A DNA stretch of 64,000 bases from Euclidia mi (GCA_944739405.2 OX123187.2:80832450-80896449), one strand, 5' to 3'. Shown: positions 32,905 through 45,816, numbered from the stretch's first letter. The notes: a model not told the origin generated them from the letters alone. Translations and numbers: made by a program.

Positions 32905-33185
32905 AATCTGTTAATTACCGCTTGCCCCATGCTTCTGGGAGCACGCTATGACACCAGGTCCGGCTGTTATGAAGGACTTTCACAGTCGTTATGGAGAGTC
33001 AGTACCTCTGAATATTCTGACACTAGTTTAAACTTTTGAAAAATACCATCCCTTTGAGTTGCAGCGCACAAATGGCAGTCGCTCTGTGAATAAGTTATTT
33101 TCAGTCAAATCCAGTTGGACTAGTAAGACGACCTCAGGACGCAATGGATAACGATAGGAATATGATGAAATCCCGAAAATTAAAG
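32905..33185 (+). repeat. SINE A1 body, old copy
   Basis: Matches in order: AATTACCGCTTGCCCC, GGGAGCACGCTATG, GACTTTCACAGTCGTTATGG, GAGTCAGTACCT, GGCAGTCGCTCTGTG, CAGTCAAATCCAGTTGGACT. The tRNA-like head is missing. Confidence 0.7.
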
Positions 33186-34300
33186 GAATGCACTTATAGA
33201 TGTGTGGCATAAAGTAAAAGAAGACACCCGAATTATAAACGCAATTTCAAAACAATCAGCATAATCAACTGTTCCACAATAATATTCACACATTAATTCT
33301 TCTTACTCTTTAAATAAGAGTGATGAGGTTTACTTAAAAACAACTGTGCAATCCACAATATTTCAATTATCATACGCTTTCCTTTCGTAACAACCCTTGT
33401 ACGAATAGGCGATATATCATGTAATTCACGAGTCCTACAGTTATTAGTTTTAATTGATACTGAGACTTCAAAACACTTAAACTTACAACAGAAATTACAC
33501 CAATCAGCTTCAATTCTCTAAAGTATGTAAAATATATTACGTAACGCTTCTAAGGCTCCAGAACACAGCCTTACTCGTTCCTTAACTTTACATAAGGTAA
33601 ACTTCGGCAATAAATTAATTGTAAGGAGATCGCTACAGACGATAGCTGTGGCGTTCTTATTAAAATTTTAAACCAATTACAACAAGATGGCACGATTGTG
33701 TTTATAAACAAAATAATGTTGTTTATGTTATGAATTATGTTTTGAAAATGTGCTGCAAGTATGTAAAATAACAACGTGCTTTTATTACTCAAATATTTTA
33801 TAGCTCTACGCTAAGGATAAGAACCAATTTGATTACAAGTTTATTAAGATTTACTCCTTCACATAATTATTTTCTTTAAAACAAGTATTCTAACAATCAA
33901 AATAATGTATTTTCAAAGGTTGTACTTTATTTGCTATCACTGTAGTACATTTAGTTGTGCACTAAAAATTGTCCAAAGTGAAGACCTTAAGATAGGACAT
34001 TGGCTTTCATACCGGATATGTTAGACAAGGGCTTCATATAACTACCGCTCGACGGCCGGTGAGTAACCGTTGCCGCCGTTCTTCCAACATACGATAGAGC
34101 TCAAACTTTGTATCGTAGAGCACGGCAATATTACAACATTCCATGTAATTTGCTTTAACACTACAGTACACGCGCCCTATTTTCTTGCAGGTTTGCTCGC
34201 GTGTGCTACTATAGTAGAAATATCAAAATGGTTTTTTTTTGTAAAAAAACTTGTATTAAAATAAAAGCAATAAATTATTTCGAAAATATATTTATTATAA
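33186..34300. other. AT-rich intergenic DNA
   Basis: No supported gene or repeat. Confidence 0.4.
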
Positions 34301-35610
34301 AATTGAAAATAATAAAAACAAACACTTCTAAGGGCTCAGCTTAGCTCAGGAACTTTCCATTGAGATCAATAATAAAATCAACAGCTTTAGGATATTTTAG
34401 ATCAAATTACATAACATGATAGTACAAACTGTTTCCAATAATTTATACATAATTTTCGTCATATTGCAAACATAGCAAGACTTGATGACCAGAGCATAGC
34501 AGAGCGCTTGCACCACTTTTTTGTGGATCGATTTTGAGCTCGAGGACCTTTGCCTACTTAGCCCATTCTTTGGGGATCAGACGGTTGCATCTCAGCTTTG
34601 GAATCCTAAAAGCAATTTCGTTTTAATCTTCAGCTCACGTGGAAGATTTTCAATAGATAATCTTCTTTTCATCAGTGGTTTGATCAATTCAAAGGACAAG
34701 TCGTACGGAAAGTCCTGCCTCACAATCACATTCCTCCTCCAGCCAAGCCAGCACACGATTTTCGGCATCAGGAGTTCGACATTTTCTAGCTTTCAGATAA
34801 TTCATTTATAATCATGCAATGAATATCAGAACAGATTGGAAGCATTCAGACATAACATTTTCTTTGCATCTTGAGAGATAATTAAATGTGACAGGTAATT
34901 AAATTGTCGGATCATGCAGTGTTTGTATGTTAGATCTTTTTTATGATTGCATAATATTTCCCTTACATTACGACGTAAATCTAAATCATCCATAATAGGC
35001 AATAATTCACACAAAGCGCCCTACTTGACACCTAGGTAAACCCAAGTAACAAGAGGAACATAAACATGTATTTTTAAATACGGGTAAATTACATCCAAAC
35101 GCGGAATTTATTGTGTTGAAACCATAAACATTGTTTGAATTTACAACTCACAACCTAGATCTAGCTTAGCAATCCGGCTCACAATTTTTTCCAACTCCTC
35201 CAATAAACTTCTGATTTAATTTGTAGCGGGTTCTAAGACAGTTTAGCTTTCCACGGGAACTAACGAGTGTGAACTCTGTGTGTGTAGTAATAAAGCATAA
35301 GGGTGGCACTAGACCAAAAACATCTGCATTTCACTGACCGCTGGACCAACAAGACAATCGTATGATAGATCGGTCACACTATTTTTTATTTTACCTTTTT
35401 CCAACCCATCAATATTAACCACACTAGTTACAATATTGTCAACATAATACGGCAAACGACCTGCCACTGTTTTATAAACGGAATGATTACAAGCCAATAG
35501 TGCCGACCCGAAATCCCTTTCCCTCAAACGCTCGTAAATAAATATACGTAGAAGGTTGCAACTCACATCTTCTTTGCGATGTATCAACGTCGCCCCGCCC
35601 GCTAACATTC
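34300..35610 (-). pseudogene. Possible degraded protein-coding region, unidentified
   Basis: Minus-strand frames give protein-like blocks in order. These are MLAGGATLIHRKEDVSCNLL...SYDCLVGPAVSEMQ (35608-35309), LLEELEKIVSRIAKL (about 35190), then LPIMDDLDLRRNVREILCNH...RQFNYLSHL (35014-34826). A further block is VRQDFPYDLSFELIKPLMKR...LPRELKIKTKLLLGF (about 34740-34600). They lie in different frames with stops between, so this is either a decayed multi-exon gene or the coding part of an unrecognised element. I do not recognise the family. Confidence 0.35.
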
Positions 35611-36040
35611 TATAAGGAATTTCCCTATTTCACGCTAAACTGAATTCTTTTCTTTCGAGTATGTTTACCTTACTTATACGAAGTGTGCAAACATTGTATT
35701 TGTATGGTACGTTTTGCTTTGATGCAAATATATGTCACTACTTGTTTCTCGCAATGAATTTATATAAAAGATAAAATATCACATGCGTCTTTTTAAGTTA
35801 AAACATAAGCCAAGGAGAAAATATTTTATGACTCACATAATATAAAAATTAAGAATAACACTTCATTTGTAAGTTTTAGAGCATATTTTTTTAAATCTAT
35901 TAGTAAACTGAAAATGACAAAATTAACAAAAATATTTAGTTTAATATAAAACTAGCTTTTGCTTCTTCTTCTCAACTCACCCCAAAATAATTTCCCCAAG
36001 GATACCATTACATTCCGAAATTCTTGCACTTGTAATATTT
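35611..36040. other. AT-rich spacer
   Basis: Nothing recognised. Confidence 0.4.
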
Positions 36041-36241
36041 TCTGTGCCTTAGTCAGTGATTAGCGGAAGAATTTTGTATAATATGTTGTTTGGTATGTCT
36101 AAATTCCGTGTAGTGACTGATAAAGAATACAAGTGTCACTTTTCTGTGCGTTAGTCAGTGATTAGCCGAAGAATTTTGTATAATATGTTGTTTGGTATGT
36201 CTAAATTCCGTGTAGTGACGGATAAAGAATACAAGTGTCAC
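36041..36241 (+). repeat. 102-bp tandem duplication at the 5' side of an RTE LINE
   Basis: Unit 1 (36041-36142) and unit 2 (36143-36241) are nearly identical. Each starts TCTGTGC.TTAGTCAGTGATTAG and ends AATACAAGTGTCACT. They directly precede the RTE leader, as promoter monomers do in some LINEs. Confidence 0.9.
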
Positions 36242-36484
36242 TACCCCATTTCATTCCGTGGGTGTCGTAAAAGGCGACTAAAGAAATTGCAAAAAGCGAA
36301 TAATATCTTTGCAAAGAGATGGAAAACTTGAAACCAAACCCTATACCAACTCGTCTGGCCAGCGCGGTATAGTCGGCCAAATACCACCCAATGAACGCAA
36401 CAACGAATAGGCCCCCAGTTCCCGGTAGTCCCGCTGTCCGCAACTACGGTAGCGGTCGCGGTAACAGCGGGGCAGGGGGTGCTA

Positions 36485-36884
36485 AGAATCTCCGGGCTAC
36501 GTACAATGGACGTTCTCTACGGCTGGACCAACACATCACCGAACTCGAAGTAGAACTAGGTCATATAAACTGGCATATATTGGGGTTGTCTGAAGTCCGA
36601 AGACAGGGGGAGGACACGATAGGCAACCGATTCTACTTTCGAGAAGGCGATCATTCCTCTCAAGGCGGTGTCGGTTTCCTCGTTAACAAATCTCTCGCTA
36701 GCAACGTTGTAGAAATCAGCAGTATGTCGACACGGGTAGCGTACCTGATGTTAAGGACCACCGACAGGTACTCCCTGAAGGTGGTACAGGTATATGCGCC
36801 GACCTCGACATACTGCGATGACATAGTCGAAGCCATGTATGAGGACATTACTAATACATCATACCACCAAAGCTGGTGGGACAG
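36485..36884 (+). pseudogene. RTE endonuclease fragment
   Basis: Encodes LRATYNGRSLRLDQHI (usually TWNVRSL, so the metal-binding Asn block is altered), INWHILGLSEVRRQGE with the catalytic Glu, the GGVGFLVNKSLASNV block and VVQVYAPTSTYCDD. The second half, with the catalytic Asp and His, is deleted. Confidence 0.8.
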
Positions 36885-36949
36885 CAGTTCTGAAAGAGCT
36901 GGCGAGCCTGTTAAAATTCCGTTATCCACCAAGGCCTAACACCTCAGGC

Positions 36950-37935
36950 GTGGAGTGGGAGTGCGGTGGTTCTGCTTTTCAAAAAAGGTGACAAAACCCT
37001 GCTGAAAAACTACAGACCCATCTCATTCCTGAGCCACGTCTACAAGTTGTTCTCGAGAGTCCTAACAAACCGCCTCGCCAGAAAACTCGACGATTTCCAG
37101 CCACCGGAACAAGCCGGGTTTTGAAAAGGCTACAGCACCGTAGACCACATCCATACTGTTCGGCAGATTGTACAGAAGACCAACGAATACAATCAGCCGC
37201 TGTGTATGGCTTTCGTGGACTACGAGAAAGCCTTCGACTCCATCGAAACCTGGGCGGTTCTGGATGCTCTGCAGCGGTGTCGCATCGATTGGCGATACAT
37301 CGAGGTGTTGAGATGTTTGTACGACACGGCCACTATGACTTTCCAGCTCCAGGACAGTTAAACCAGCCCCACTGAGTTGCGTAGAGGGGTGAGGCAGGGG
37401 GATGTAATATCTCCTAATCTCTTCACTAACGCACTCGAAGATGTCTTTAAGACGCTGGACTGGATTGGACGGGGCATAAACATTAATGGCGAGTACATAT
37501 TCCACCTTCGGTTTGCCGACGACATCGTCATCGTGGCAGAGAGCCTGAAAGAGCTGAGCGAGATGCTGCACAGCCTAAATGGAGCCTCTCGACGGGTCGG
37601 TCTCGGCATGAACTTGGATAAAACCAAGATTATGTTCAACGAACACATTGTGCCGGGACCGGTTTATATCGACAGATCGATGCTCGAAGTTGTTCAAGAG
37701 TATGTCTACCTTAGGCAAGTAATCGACCGCAGGATCCAGTTGGGTTGGGCAGCTTCGTCGAGTTTTCTCTTCGCCCCTACCGTAGTGCCTGAAGACCAAA
37801 GTCTTCAACCAATGCGTCCTACCTGTTATGACGTACGGTGCCGAGACGTGAACACTCACAGTGGGATTAGTCCACAAACTAAAAGTCACGCAGCGAGCTA
37901 TGGAACGGGCTATGCTTGGCTTCTCTTTGAAGGAT
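36950..37935 (+). pseudogene. RTE reverse transcriptase
   Basis: Blocks in order: KKGDKTLLKNYRPISFLSHV, YKLFSRVLTNRL, PPEQAGF then TGA, HTVRQIVQKTNEYNQPL, CMAFVDYEKAFDSIET (motif A), ELRRGVRQGDVISPNLF (motif B), HLRFADDIVIVAESLKEL (motif C, FADD). Internal stops at about 37122 and 37360 plus a frameshift near 37730-37750 inactivate it. Confidence 0.88.
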
Positions 37936-38235
37936 AAAATCCGAAACGAAGTTATCCAACAAAGAACCAAAGTTACCGACACAGCTCACAGAATCAGTAG
38001 GCTCAAGTGGCAGTGGGCTGGCCATATCTGTAGAAGGACTGATGGCCGATGGAGCAAGCGTATCCTAGAGTGGAGACCACGCCTCGGCAAGCGTAAGGTA
38101 GGGCGGCTTCCGGCTAGGTGGACCAACGACCTGAAAAAGGTGGCTGGGACAGACTGGATGCGGAAGGCTGAGGACCGTGTACTGTGGCGCGTGTTGGGAG
38201 AGGCCTATGTCCAGCAGTGGACTGCGATAGGCTGA
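37740..38235 (+). pseudogene. RTE C-terminal region
   Basis: After frameshifts, VHKLKVTQRAMERAMLGF, SLKDKIRNEVIQQRTKV, RISRLKWQWAGHICRRTDGR, then RPSARW-like (RLPARWTNDLKKVAGTDWM) and GEAYVQQWTAIG before TAG. This is the conserved RTE tail. Confidence 0.88.
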
Positions 38236-38250
38236 TTGATTGATTGATGT

Positions 38251-39031
38251 CTAAAAACAATGTCTAGAAACTAATTATCAAGAAATTGAATAACGTGCAA
38301 AATAGAAAGTAAGTGAAGCAAGTAATACCTTAACATATCCTTCTTAGTTTCTTGCAGTGTAAATAACAACAAATTAGAAACCAGCTTATATCCATAATAT
38401 CACCTTGATCGTAATTGAAATATTCTGCAAATTAATAGATACATGTAGATATTGCTTGAAGGCTGGGGGTTTTGTGAACCTATCTCACCACTTTACCGAT
38501 ACTTACAATCTTACAGAAGCTACATATTCTTTAAATCAATATTTAAGTGAACCAATAAAGAACAGGCCAGCAATAAAACTAACAACAACATCTATATGTA
38601 TTACACGAAATCATAAATAGTAAATGTAAATCAATTTTTACCTATGAACCACACAAAAACAGCGTCAGTTGCTGAGTTTAAGAACTTTTTTATCTTCCAA
38701 ATTTTTGCCATTGTTCACAGAACGCCCAGCCATGCAGTAAAGTCCCAATAGCAACTGCGGTGAACGTAGAATACAAATAGTATGGCATTAAATTTTAAAC
38801 TGCCGTATTGCACGATATAAATCTCAATGTAATCACGTATAAAGAACGTTAGATAAATATGGGATCACGGTTTTCCCAAGGAATATGTTGAGATGTGTGA
38901 CATTCGTATTTCCCAAATAGGTTTATTTTTTTATTGAGAATATTGCTGGCATAGGAAATGGATTGCAGTAGGAAATGGTTCAACTGATGGAATCTCAAGA
39001 AAGTTTAACCCTTAACTGGGGCGGTAAAAAA
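38251..39031. other. AT-rich intergenic DNA
   Basis: No supported gene or repeat. Confidence 0.4.
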
Positions 39032-39356
39032 ATCATCATCATCATCATCAGCCCTGTATATAAATTGTCCCACTGCTGGGCACGGGCCTCTTCTCACTAT
39101 GAGAAGAGTAAGGCCATAGTCCACCACGCTGGCCTAGTGCGGATTGGCAGACTTCACATATATTTCAAGAACATTATGGAGAACTCTCAGACATGTAGGT
39201 TTCCCCACGATGATTTCCTTCACCGTTTAGCAAGCGATAATTAACAATTTAATACGCACATAACTCCGAAAAGTCATTGGTGTGCGCCGTGGATCCGAAC
39301 CCGGACCCTCTGCGTAGCAGTCTGTCGGTCTCTCCACTAGGCTATCGCGGCCTGGA
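39032..39356 (-). repeat. tRNA-derived SINE A2 (reverse)
   Basis: On the minus strand: head with GATAGCCTAGTGGAGAGA (A box) and GGGTTCGGATCCACGG (B box), the ACCAATGACTTTTCGGAGTT block shared with SINE A1, then a different body (CTACATGTCTGAGAGTTCTC, CCAGCGTGGTGGACTATGGC, GTGCCCAGCAGTGGGACAA) and a (GAT)n tail. Confidence 0.9.
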
Positions 39357-39752
39357 AAAAAATAACGCATCTTAATTTTATTTCTTTTCACTATGATAAC
39401 GATCGTAGTGTAAGAAAACTATGATAAGATGGCTCTCGAATGGAAATGAATTCCTTCGTGTCAGGGAATTTTAAACCATAAATGTTTCTGGGAGAAATGT
39501 GGGTCACCTAAAAGTAATCCTTCAAGCTAGCTTCCTGTAAAGCTGAATTGCTATTGAAATCAATAGCAAAGATGGACACAAAATGAAATACGTATTGATA
39601 GATTAGGTCAATAATACAAACGCATAATTAATTTAGTATGGTAATTTGACGGAGCCCTACTCTGCAGAGCTCCTATTTTGGGGGCGGTGTCATAAGAAAA
39701 CCTAACATAATCCATTAAGTTACCCGAATTTACGAGAAAAAATTCAACCAAT

Positions 39753-40385
39753 TCTGCCGTCATAACGTAAAAGGGCACAACTAACATTTTGTAAATCTGG
39801 AGAAAATCGAGTTTAAAATATTTCTTAGTTTTCGTCAAAAATAAATTACGGTATCGTAGTTAGAGAAAATGTATGAATGGAAATAGTAGCGTCTACATGC
39901 ATTCTATAAGATGATTTACTTAATTATTTTTATTTTCATTGTATTTATTCAATAATCTACATTTTAATTACAACCTAACTTAAAAAATACTGTAAAATCA
40001 TTAATATTACATATAAAAGGCATAATTAAACAAATGTGACTTTCCATTCTAACATTTTGGGGAAAAAAGTTAAATATTACTCTGCCATCATAACGTAAAA
40101 GGGCACAACTAACATTTCGTAAATCAGGAGAAAATCGAGTTTAAACTATTTCTTAGTTTTTGTCAAAAATAAATTACGGTATTGTAGTTATAGAAAAGGT
40201 ATGAATGGAGTAGCGTCTACATGAATTCTATAATTATCTATACTTATTTTTTTTATTTTAACTGTATTTATTCAATAATCTACATTTTCCATTTGTAAAA
40301 TCATTAATATTATGTATAAAAGGCATAATTTCCCAAATGTGACTTTCCATTCTAATATTTTGGGGAAAAAGGTTAAATATTAAAA
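39753..40385. repeat. 328-bp tandem duplication
   Basis: Two copies (39753-40080 and 40081-40385) sharing TAACGTAAAAGGGCACAACT, AAATCGAGTTTAAA, AAATTACGGTAT and GTGACTTTCCATTCTAA. The second is slightly deleted. An inverted fragment follows at about 40605-40655 (GTTAGTTGTGCCTTTTTTGTTAGCACGGCAGAA). Confidence 0.85.
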
Positions 40386-40839
40386 TGAAAAGCCATATTA
40401 ATTAAAACACATCTATCCACTTGTTACCTCTTCATGTAATCTAAACTAGATATGCCCTTTTCTAGTGCTATCACAAAAATAATTGCTCAGTTGTGGCCTT
40501 TCAGGTTATGGTACTTTTGTTTATTATGGTTATAAAATTATACAAAAAATATTAGCAGATAGGCCTTTTTCTCCTGATTCCAAATATGTATATAACTCAA
40601 TTTTGATAAAAATGTTAGTTGTGCCTTTTTTGTTAGCACGGCAGAAATTGCTTAGGGATGTTTTGTTTCTTCGTCCAGTTGTAGAATGGGAAATAGTCCT
40701 CTTTTCTTCACCATTTTTTTTTGGACTAAAAGTTAATGTTTTCGTATTACAATATACCATATAAGTACTTGAGAAAAATATTAATTTTGAAGTCATAAAC
40801 ATACATATAAATTTTATCTTTTATATATTGAATATTTTG

Positions 40840-40920
40840 CGTTTCTTACCGACTGGCAGCCGAAACTTCTAGGCGCAAGGAGCTGAAATTTAGCATGTAC
40901 TGACTTTCGTGGAAAGATAG
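40840..40920 (-). repeat. Dispersed repeat D fragment
   Basis: The minus strand gives CATGCTAAATTTCAGCTCCT, TGCGCCTAGAAGTTTCGGCT, and CAGTCGGTAAGAAACGCAA. Confidence 0.55.
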
Positions 40921-42164
40921 CGGATATTCAAAAGAGTAAAGTCAAGGCTAGTAAATTAGAAAGTAAATACTAGAGTAAAGTTACTTCTAGAACAAAATTG
41001 CTCTTCAAAGAAACCCACGACATCGACAAAAAACCAGTAAAGTATCCTCTTACCAGTCTGTGGTCCATTACAGTAGGCATTTTCTTTTTAAGCTAAATAT
41101 CAATCAGGTGAAATGTAGTCTTAGCTAGTACGCTAATAAACTTTGTGAAAATCACAGACAGTAACCGGCTTACTCAATATTGGTTATATTAACTAATTTA
41201 TCATACTTTAATTTGCACCAATCAATTATATGCTAAACTTCATCATACTTAAAAAATCCTCTAGAAAATAATTAGCAGTTTCAGATTTTAATTCGCACAC
41301 AACAATACATACAAGATTACAAGATCGTTTAAAAAATGTTTCGAAGAGCTGAACAATTTGTTGCATAAGTACTTTAAGTAAATAATTTACAATATAACCT
41401 AAGCGAGACTGCATGGCATCGCCTGTATCAAATAATGAATGCATGCAATATCACCCTAAATGGCTGATTATCGTCACTGTCTGTTCACATATTCACAACT
41501 TCATTAAAACTAAAGTCCAAGTCATAATAAATCCAGTGTAACTTGAAACTTATCCTACATATGTTTCCTTTCACACTAAAGATCAACATAAATTGTTATA
41601 GTATTATACAGCTAAATTAAATTATATAAAGAGCTGTATTTAATTTGGTGCTGATTTTATAGTTCGTTCTTGTGCATAGCTGTCATATCTTGCATAATTA
41701 TTTAACATTGTGTTATGAGCAAACGTTTTCAAATTAACATGATAATACGCAAAACCCGAAGCTAATATACATGCAGATGTAAAAATGGATGAATTCTGGT
41801 CGTAACTGTGACCTAACTATGGAAATTAGTGGTTTAATTAGTTTTCTTGCTTTTCAGGGTTCAGCGGTAAACAACAGGGAAACCTCGTAGTTGCGCTATG
41901 GTCGGTAGCTCGCGGTTTTCATCGGAGACTAAAGGTACCTATTAGAGAGTTGCTTGCAATGTTTTTATATTATAACCACGCCTACAAAAATCACCAACGT
42001 GTGTATAACGAAGCGAACGAGCCTTCCTTATGAATGCATACAAAATATTTTTCAAAGACGGTGGTAGTGCCAGAGATTCGAACAAATAAATTAAGTCTTG
42101 AGCTTCATTATATTGAACTTTTTCATTAGTCTTGCCATCATTTAACATATATGTATGTATTCAC
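40921..42164. other. AT-rich intergenic DNA
   Basis: No supported gene or repeat. Confidence 0.4.
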
Positions 42165-42362
42165 TTCCTGCGTAGTCCAGGGTCCCGAGTTCTATTCCTG
42201 GGTCGGGCAAAAGTTTCACTGGGTTTTTCCGAATTCTCAGTAGCAGCACCAACACACCGAGTCTGGTGATGTGCCCGGTAACGGCAGAGGCTCCTGTGAA
42301 ATGTGGGTGTAATATTACACCTCTGCCTACCTCTTCCGGGTTACAGGCGTGAGATTACAAAA
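42165..42362 (+). repeat. SINE C copy with deleted head
   Basis: GTAGTCCAG joins directly to GGTCCCGAGTTCTATTCCTGG, so the region between A box and B box is lost. The body then follows (TCAGTAGCAGCACC, GGTGATGTGCCCGGTAACGG, ACCTCTGCCTACC, TTACAGGCGTGAG). Confidence 0.85.
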
Positions 42363-42365
42363 AAC

Positions 42366-43485
42366 ACTTTAGTTTAAATGTTCTGTCGGTATAATTAAGT
42401 AGTTGTGTTTCAAGCACAAATATGACGGATGTGATTCGTAAACATCTGTAATCATGGCGCTAAAAAAGTCCCGCAACAAAGTATGATACCATATTGCAGC
42501 AGGCAATTAAATAAATGTTAGTAACCACGAAAGTTTATACCACTTAATACACTTTTTGGAAAAAAAGACGATATTATTATTATAGACTTATTAGAACCTG
42601 CCATAAAATTTATCTTTATAAGTGCGACATACTGTGTACTTACTATGAGTATGTACAATTACATACATTGATTTTTCATCTATGAGAAGACGTTTGCCCA
42701 ATTTCATCCATGTGAATGACATCCGAGCGAAGAAAATCTATTATGGAAATCATTCCTCTACTACTGGCACCCCACCACAACTTGCAATAAGAGCTTCCTA
42801 AAGTTCCCACGGTAGATTTCATAAAGGACCTAGGCACACCGGTGTTCACAGTATCTTGAATTCACTGTGCAGTATTTGGCTAGAAATTTGCTTAAATAGG
42901 GAGGCCTCGGTGCATTTTTACGGTAGAAAAGAGAGTGTATTTTGGATTAAATTTTAATATAAATGTTACTTTGGCTTGGTATTTGTAGCGAGTATTTCAG
43001 AGAATGTTGTGAAATCTACAATAATTACTGCGTGTTCTGGAACGTGTTTATATTATTATTAAGAGCATAAGGTTCTTAAGAGTGGTGTAATGTTTGGTAC
43101 TAAAGTTCTAAAGGCAAATAATTTGAGTATATTACCAAGAAAATTTATGAAAAGACAATGTTGTTTAAGGCTTTTGATTATATCTGCATGATAATGTAGG
43201 GGTAAATAAAAGAGCACACATACACCATTTTTTTAAATAAAGCTTAAAGGGACAGAGTCCAATAGATACATTTTTATTTTATTTCACTCATACCACATTG
43301 ACCCAATAAGAAGCGATGATGATTACCTTAAAATAGCTAAAGATAACATTTTAATACTAATTTACTGGCCAGATGGTTTAATGTTTAGTGACTTTGACTG
43401 CGAAGCCTTGCTTGGCCTCGAATGACTCAGAGCAGTTTCCCTATATGCGAGACCTTCATATCTCTTATAATTTTATCTTCCTACT
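42366..43485. other. Intergenic, nothing recognised
   Basis: No supported gene. A sequence at 42690-42850 is less AT-rich but has no usable frame. Confidence 0.4.
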
Positions 43486-43610
43486 TTGGTTGGCTAGGTG
43501 GTTTAAGCGGTCGCCTCGCCGCTTGACACTGCGTCGAGTGTTACAAGTTCGATTCCCACACGAGACAACACTTTGTGTAATCCATAAATTGTTTTTCCAT
43601 GCCTTTTGGT
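43486..43610 (+). repeat. tRNA-like SINE head, separate family
   Basis: GTTGGCTAGGTGGTTTAAGCGG (A-box-like) and ACAAGTTCGATTCCCACACG (B box) are spaced as in a tRNA-derived SINE. The acceptor stem does not pair well enough for a tRNA gene. Confidence 0.55.
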
Positions 43611-44430
43611 CATCATTAAAATATAATAATATGTAGTCATCTACGATACACAATTTATTCCTAGCGCAGTTGTGACGTCGTAGCTGACGCTCGTCCCTAC
43701 TACTCTTGGCTGGCCGTTTCTCAAAGCAACCTATATATACCGTCGCGCAGGAGTGATCGGCCCTCTCTCCGGCTGTGCGGCGATCCAAGATAAGTCTTCT
43801 CTTCCCTGGGCGACGCCGGAAACACGTTTCTTCAGCACTACACCTTCGAATTCAAATTCAAACCCTTTCTTCTATCTTGGTTTAAAGTTAAAATTGTTTA
43901 AAATCAGTAATTCTTTTCCTTTTTGCTAAAAACTGTATAGATTATTTTTACAGAAATATAGGTACCTACTGTTATTGTAACCGAAATCTTGATATTTTAT
44001 TTAACTAAATAGCGTTGACCCACGTGCAACGCTACACAGTAATGTTGTAGTTAAAATGAAAAAAAGAGGCAAAATGTTTTAATAAACTTTAAAACTTTAC
44101 GTAGCTTATAAAAATCTCATAACCGTGCACGCAATTTCTATCTCCAAGAACTTCGTAATATTACAAAGTTCATTGGAAACTAATTACAAGTCACGTTGAC
44201 GTGCAAAATAATCACAATGCATTTTCTTAAGTTGCCGCGTTAGCTCGCGCAAGTTCCGAGATGCGTAAGCCTTTGAGAACTTGCGGTACAGTGTGAATAT
44301 AACAGTTTTGCGATGATTATAAAGGGTTTGAATAGAGTGAGCATGTTGACTGACTTGCTGGGTCGTTGTATATGTTCTTCTTTGTCGCTTTTGTTTTTTC
44401 ACTTTGGTGAGCATGAACATGGTTGTTTTT
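43611..44430. other. Intergenic, nothing recognised
   Basis: No supported gene; the opposite-strand frame at 43465-43788 overlaps the SINE head and is not credible. Confidence 0.4.
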
Positions 44431-44439
44431 CTTGATCTG

Positions 44440-44575
44440 GGTACTGGTAATATAAAAAAAAACGTATGTATGTATGTTGATCCAATGTCCTAATCTACGT
44501 ATAGTATAATCTCTGCTTAGTTTGGGGCTAGGTGATGTTGTGTTCATGTGGTAGAATATTATAATTGTAAGTGCA
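44440..44575 (+). repeat. SINE B 3' fragment
   Basis: TATGTATGTATG, then CTCTGCTTAGTTTGGGGCTA, GGTGATGTTGTGTTCATGTG and GTAGAATATTATAATTG match the 3' half of the SINE at 4119-4390 (reverse). Confidence 0.75.
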
Positions 44576-45813
44576 GTGAAAGAGTCTTACACAAATAAAC
44601 CACCTAAATAAAATCACCAGTATTGCTTCCATAAAAGGCTGTTTTATGTAACTGGCCATATAAATAGCATTGATGTACTATCAAAAGTATACCATCACAC
44701 CCTCATAGTTTCTTAACCCCATTGTTGGAATCGTTTCACAGTTCGGGTTTGTTGTTGCGTCACATCCAATGTATTTACGACGGCTCACTGTCTTTCAACG
44801 TTTAAATTAGTTCTGTATTTATGGTAAAGGTAAAAGAGGAGTCCTCTTTGAAGATTTTGCCTGTACCTATTTATTTAGCTCAGCGTGTTCAACGCAATAT
44901 TCTGTCTTATATCCCAACAATAAATACTTGGTAAAACTTAGAAACAAGTTACCAACAATGCAGGAGCACCTTACCTCTTGTTTAGCGGTATCTTCGCTAC
45001 GGTTCCATACTTCGCATGTGCTGAGAATATTTGCAACCAGTTGTTACTGAGAGACACGTTTGAATACTAAGCAGTGATATGACTGCGGCGTGTAAGTTCT
45101 GACAAAGGAATGAATTGCACCTGAAAGCAGATATATGTGGTAAAGTTGGCGGCAGTTTATGTAACGATGGTCCTCACGCCTAACTTGTAGTGGCAAGTTG
45201 ACTAAGTACCAAGAGGTTCATAGGAGATGACTGATCTTTTGTGTAAGGACATATTGCAACTTACTTGTGTTGAAGTGAAATAATAATGACCATATATAGA
45301 GCAATAAAAAAATCAAGTATACGATATGTTCCCTGTACTGTGACTTGCCGCGAGAGAGTTTTGCACCTTAAGGTGCCTCAGTAATCACACTATCTATTGG
45401 TGAAAATCGTATAAAAATCCCTTCATTTGTTTTGAGTTTATCGCGTTCTGTATGAACGCGATGACAGACTAAAAGTTTATACTATTAAAATTAAGTCCTC
45501 TTTTCACCCTGGAAATATTATATGTACAAATACTTAAGACTGTTTAAATGTATTTGGGTGTCCAGTAGCTTTATTACTTTGCAACAATTTATTATAAAAT
45601 ATGTCAACAGCCATAGCTTTAATACTTTGCAACAATCTGTTACAAATATCAACACCCAATAATAGGCTTATAAAATACTTTGATGATGGGACAAAGAAAA
45701 TAAATGTCGCGAAAAAATTATACCAAAAATATGTTCGAGCAATACGCTTGAACACCTCATTGCGTAGGCAACATATATTTTCTTCAATTATCGTTGATCG
45801 GTTGTAGCAACAC
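44576..45813. other. AT-rich intergenic DNA
   Basis: No supported gene or repeat. Confidence 0.4.
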
Positions 45814-45816
45814 TTA

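Larger units (their letters stand above)
36242..38250 (+). mobile_element. RTE-clade LINE, internally deleted and degenerate
   Basis: Leader (CATTCCGTGGGTGTCGTAAA, GGCGACTAAAG, CTATACCAACTCGTCTGGCC), endonuclease fragment, reverse transcriptase, C-terminal zone, then a (TGAT)n tail at 38235-38250. The endonuclease jumps to the polymerase without the middle 250 or so residues, and stops and shifts are frequent. Fragments of the same clade occur at 1674-1831, 6135-6780 and 51300-51422. Confidence 0.85.

Noticed and set aside
44184..44547. Two overlapping minus-strand ORFs
   Set aside because: Low-complexity basic peptides, partly in a SINE B fragment.
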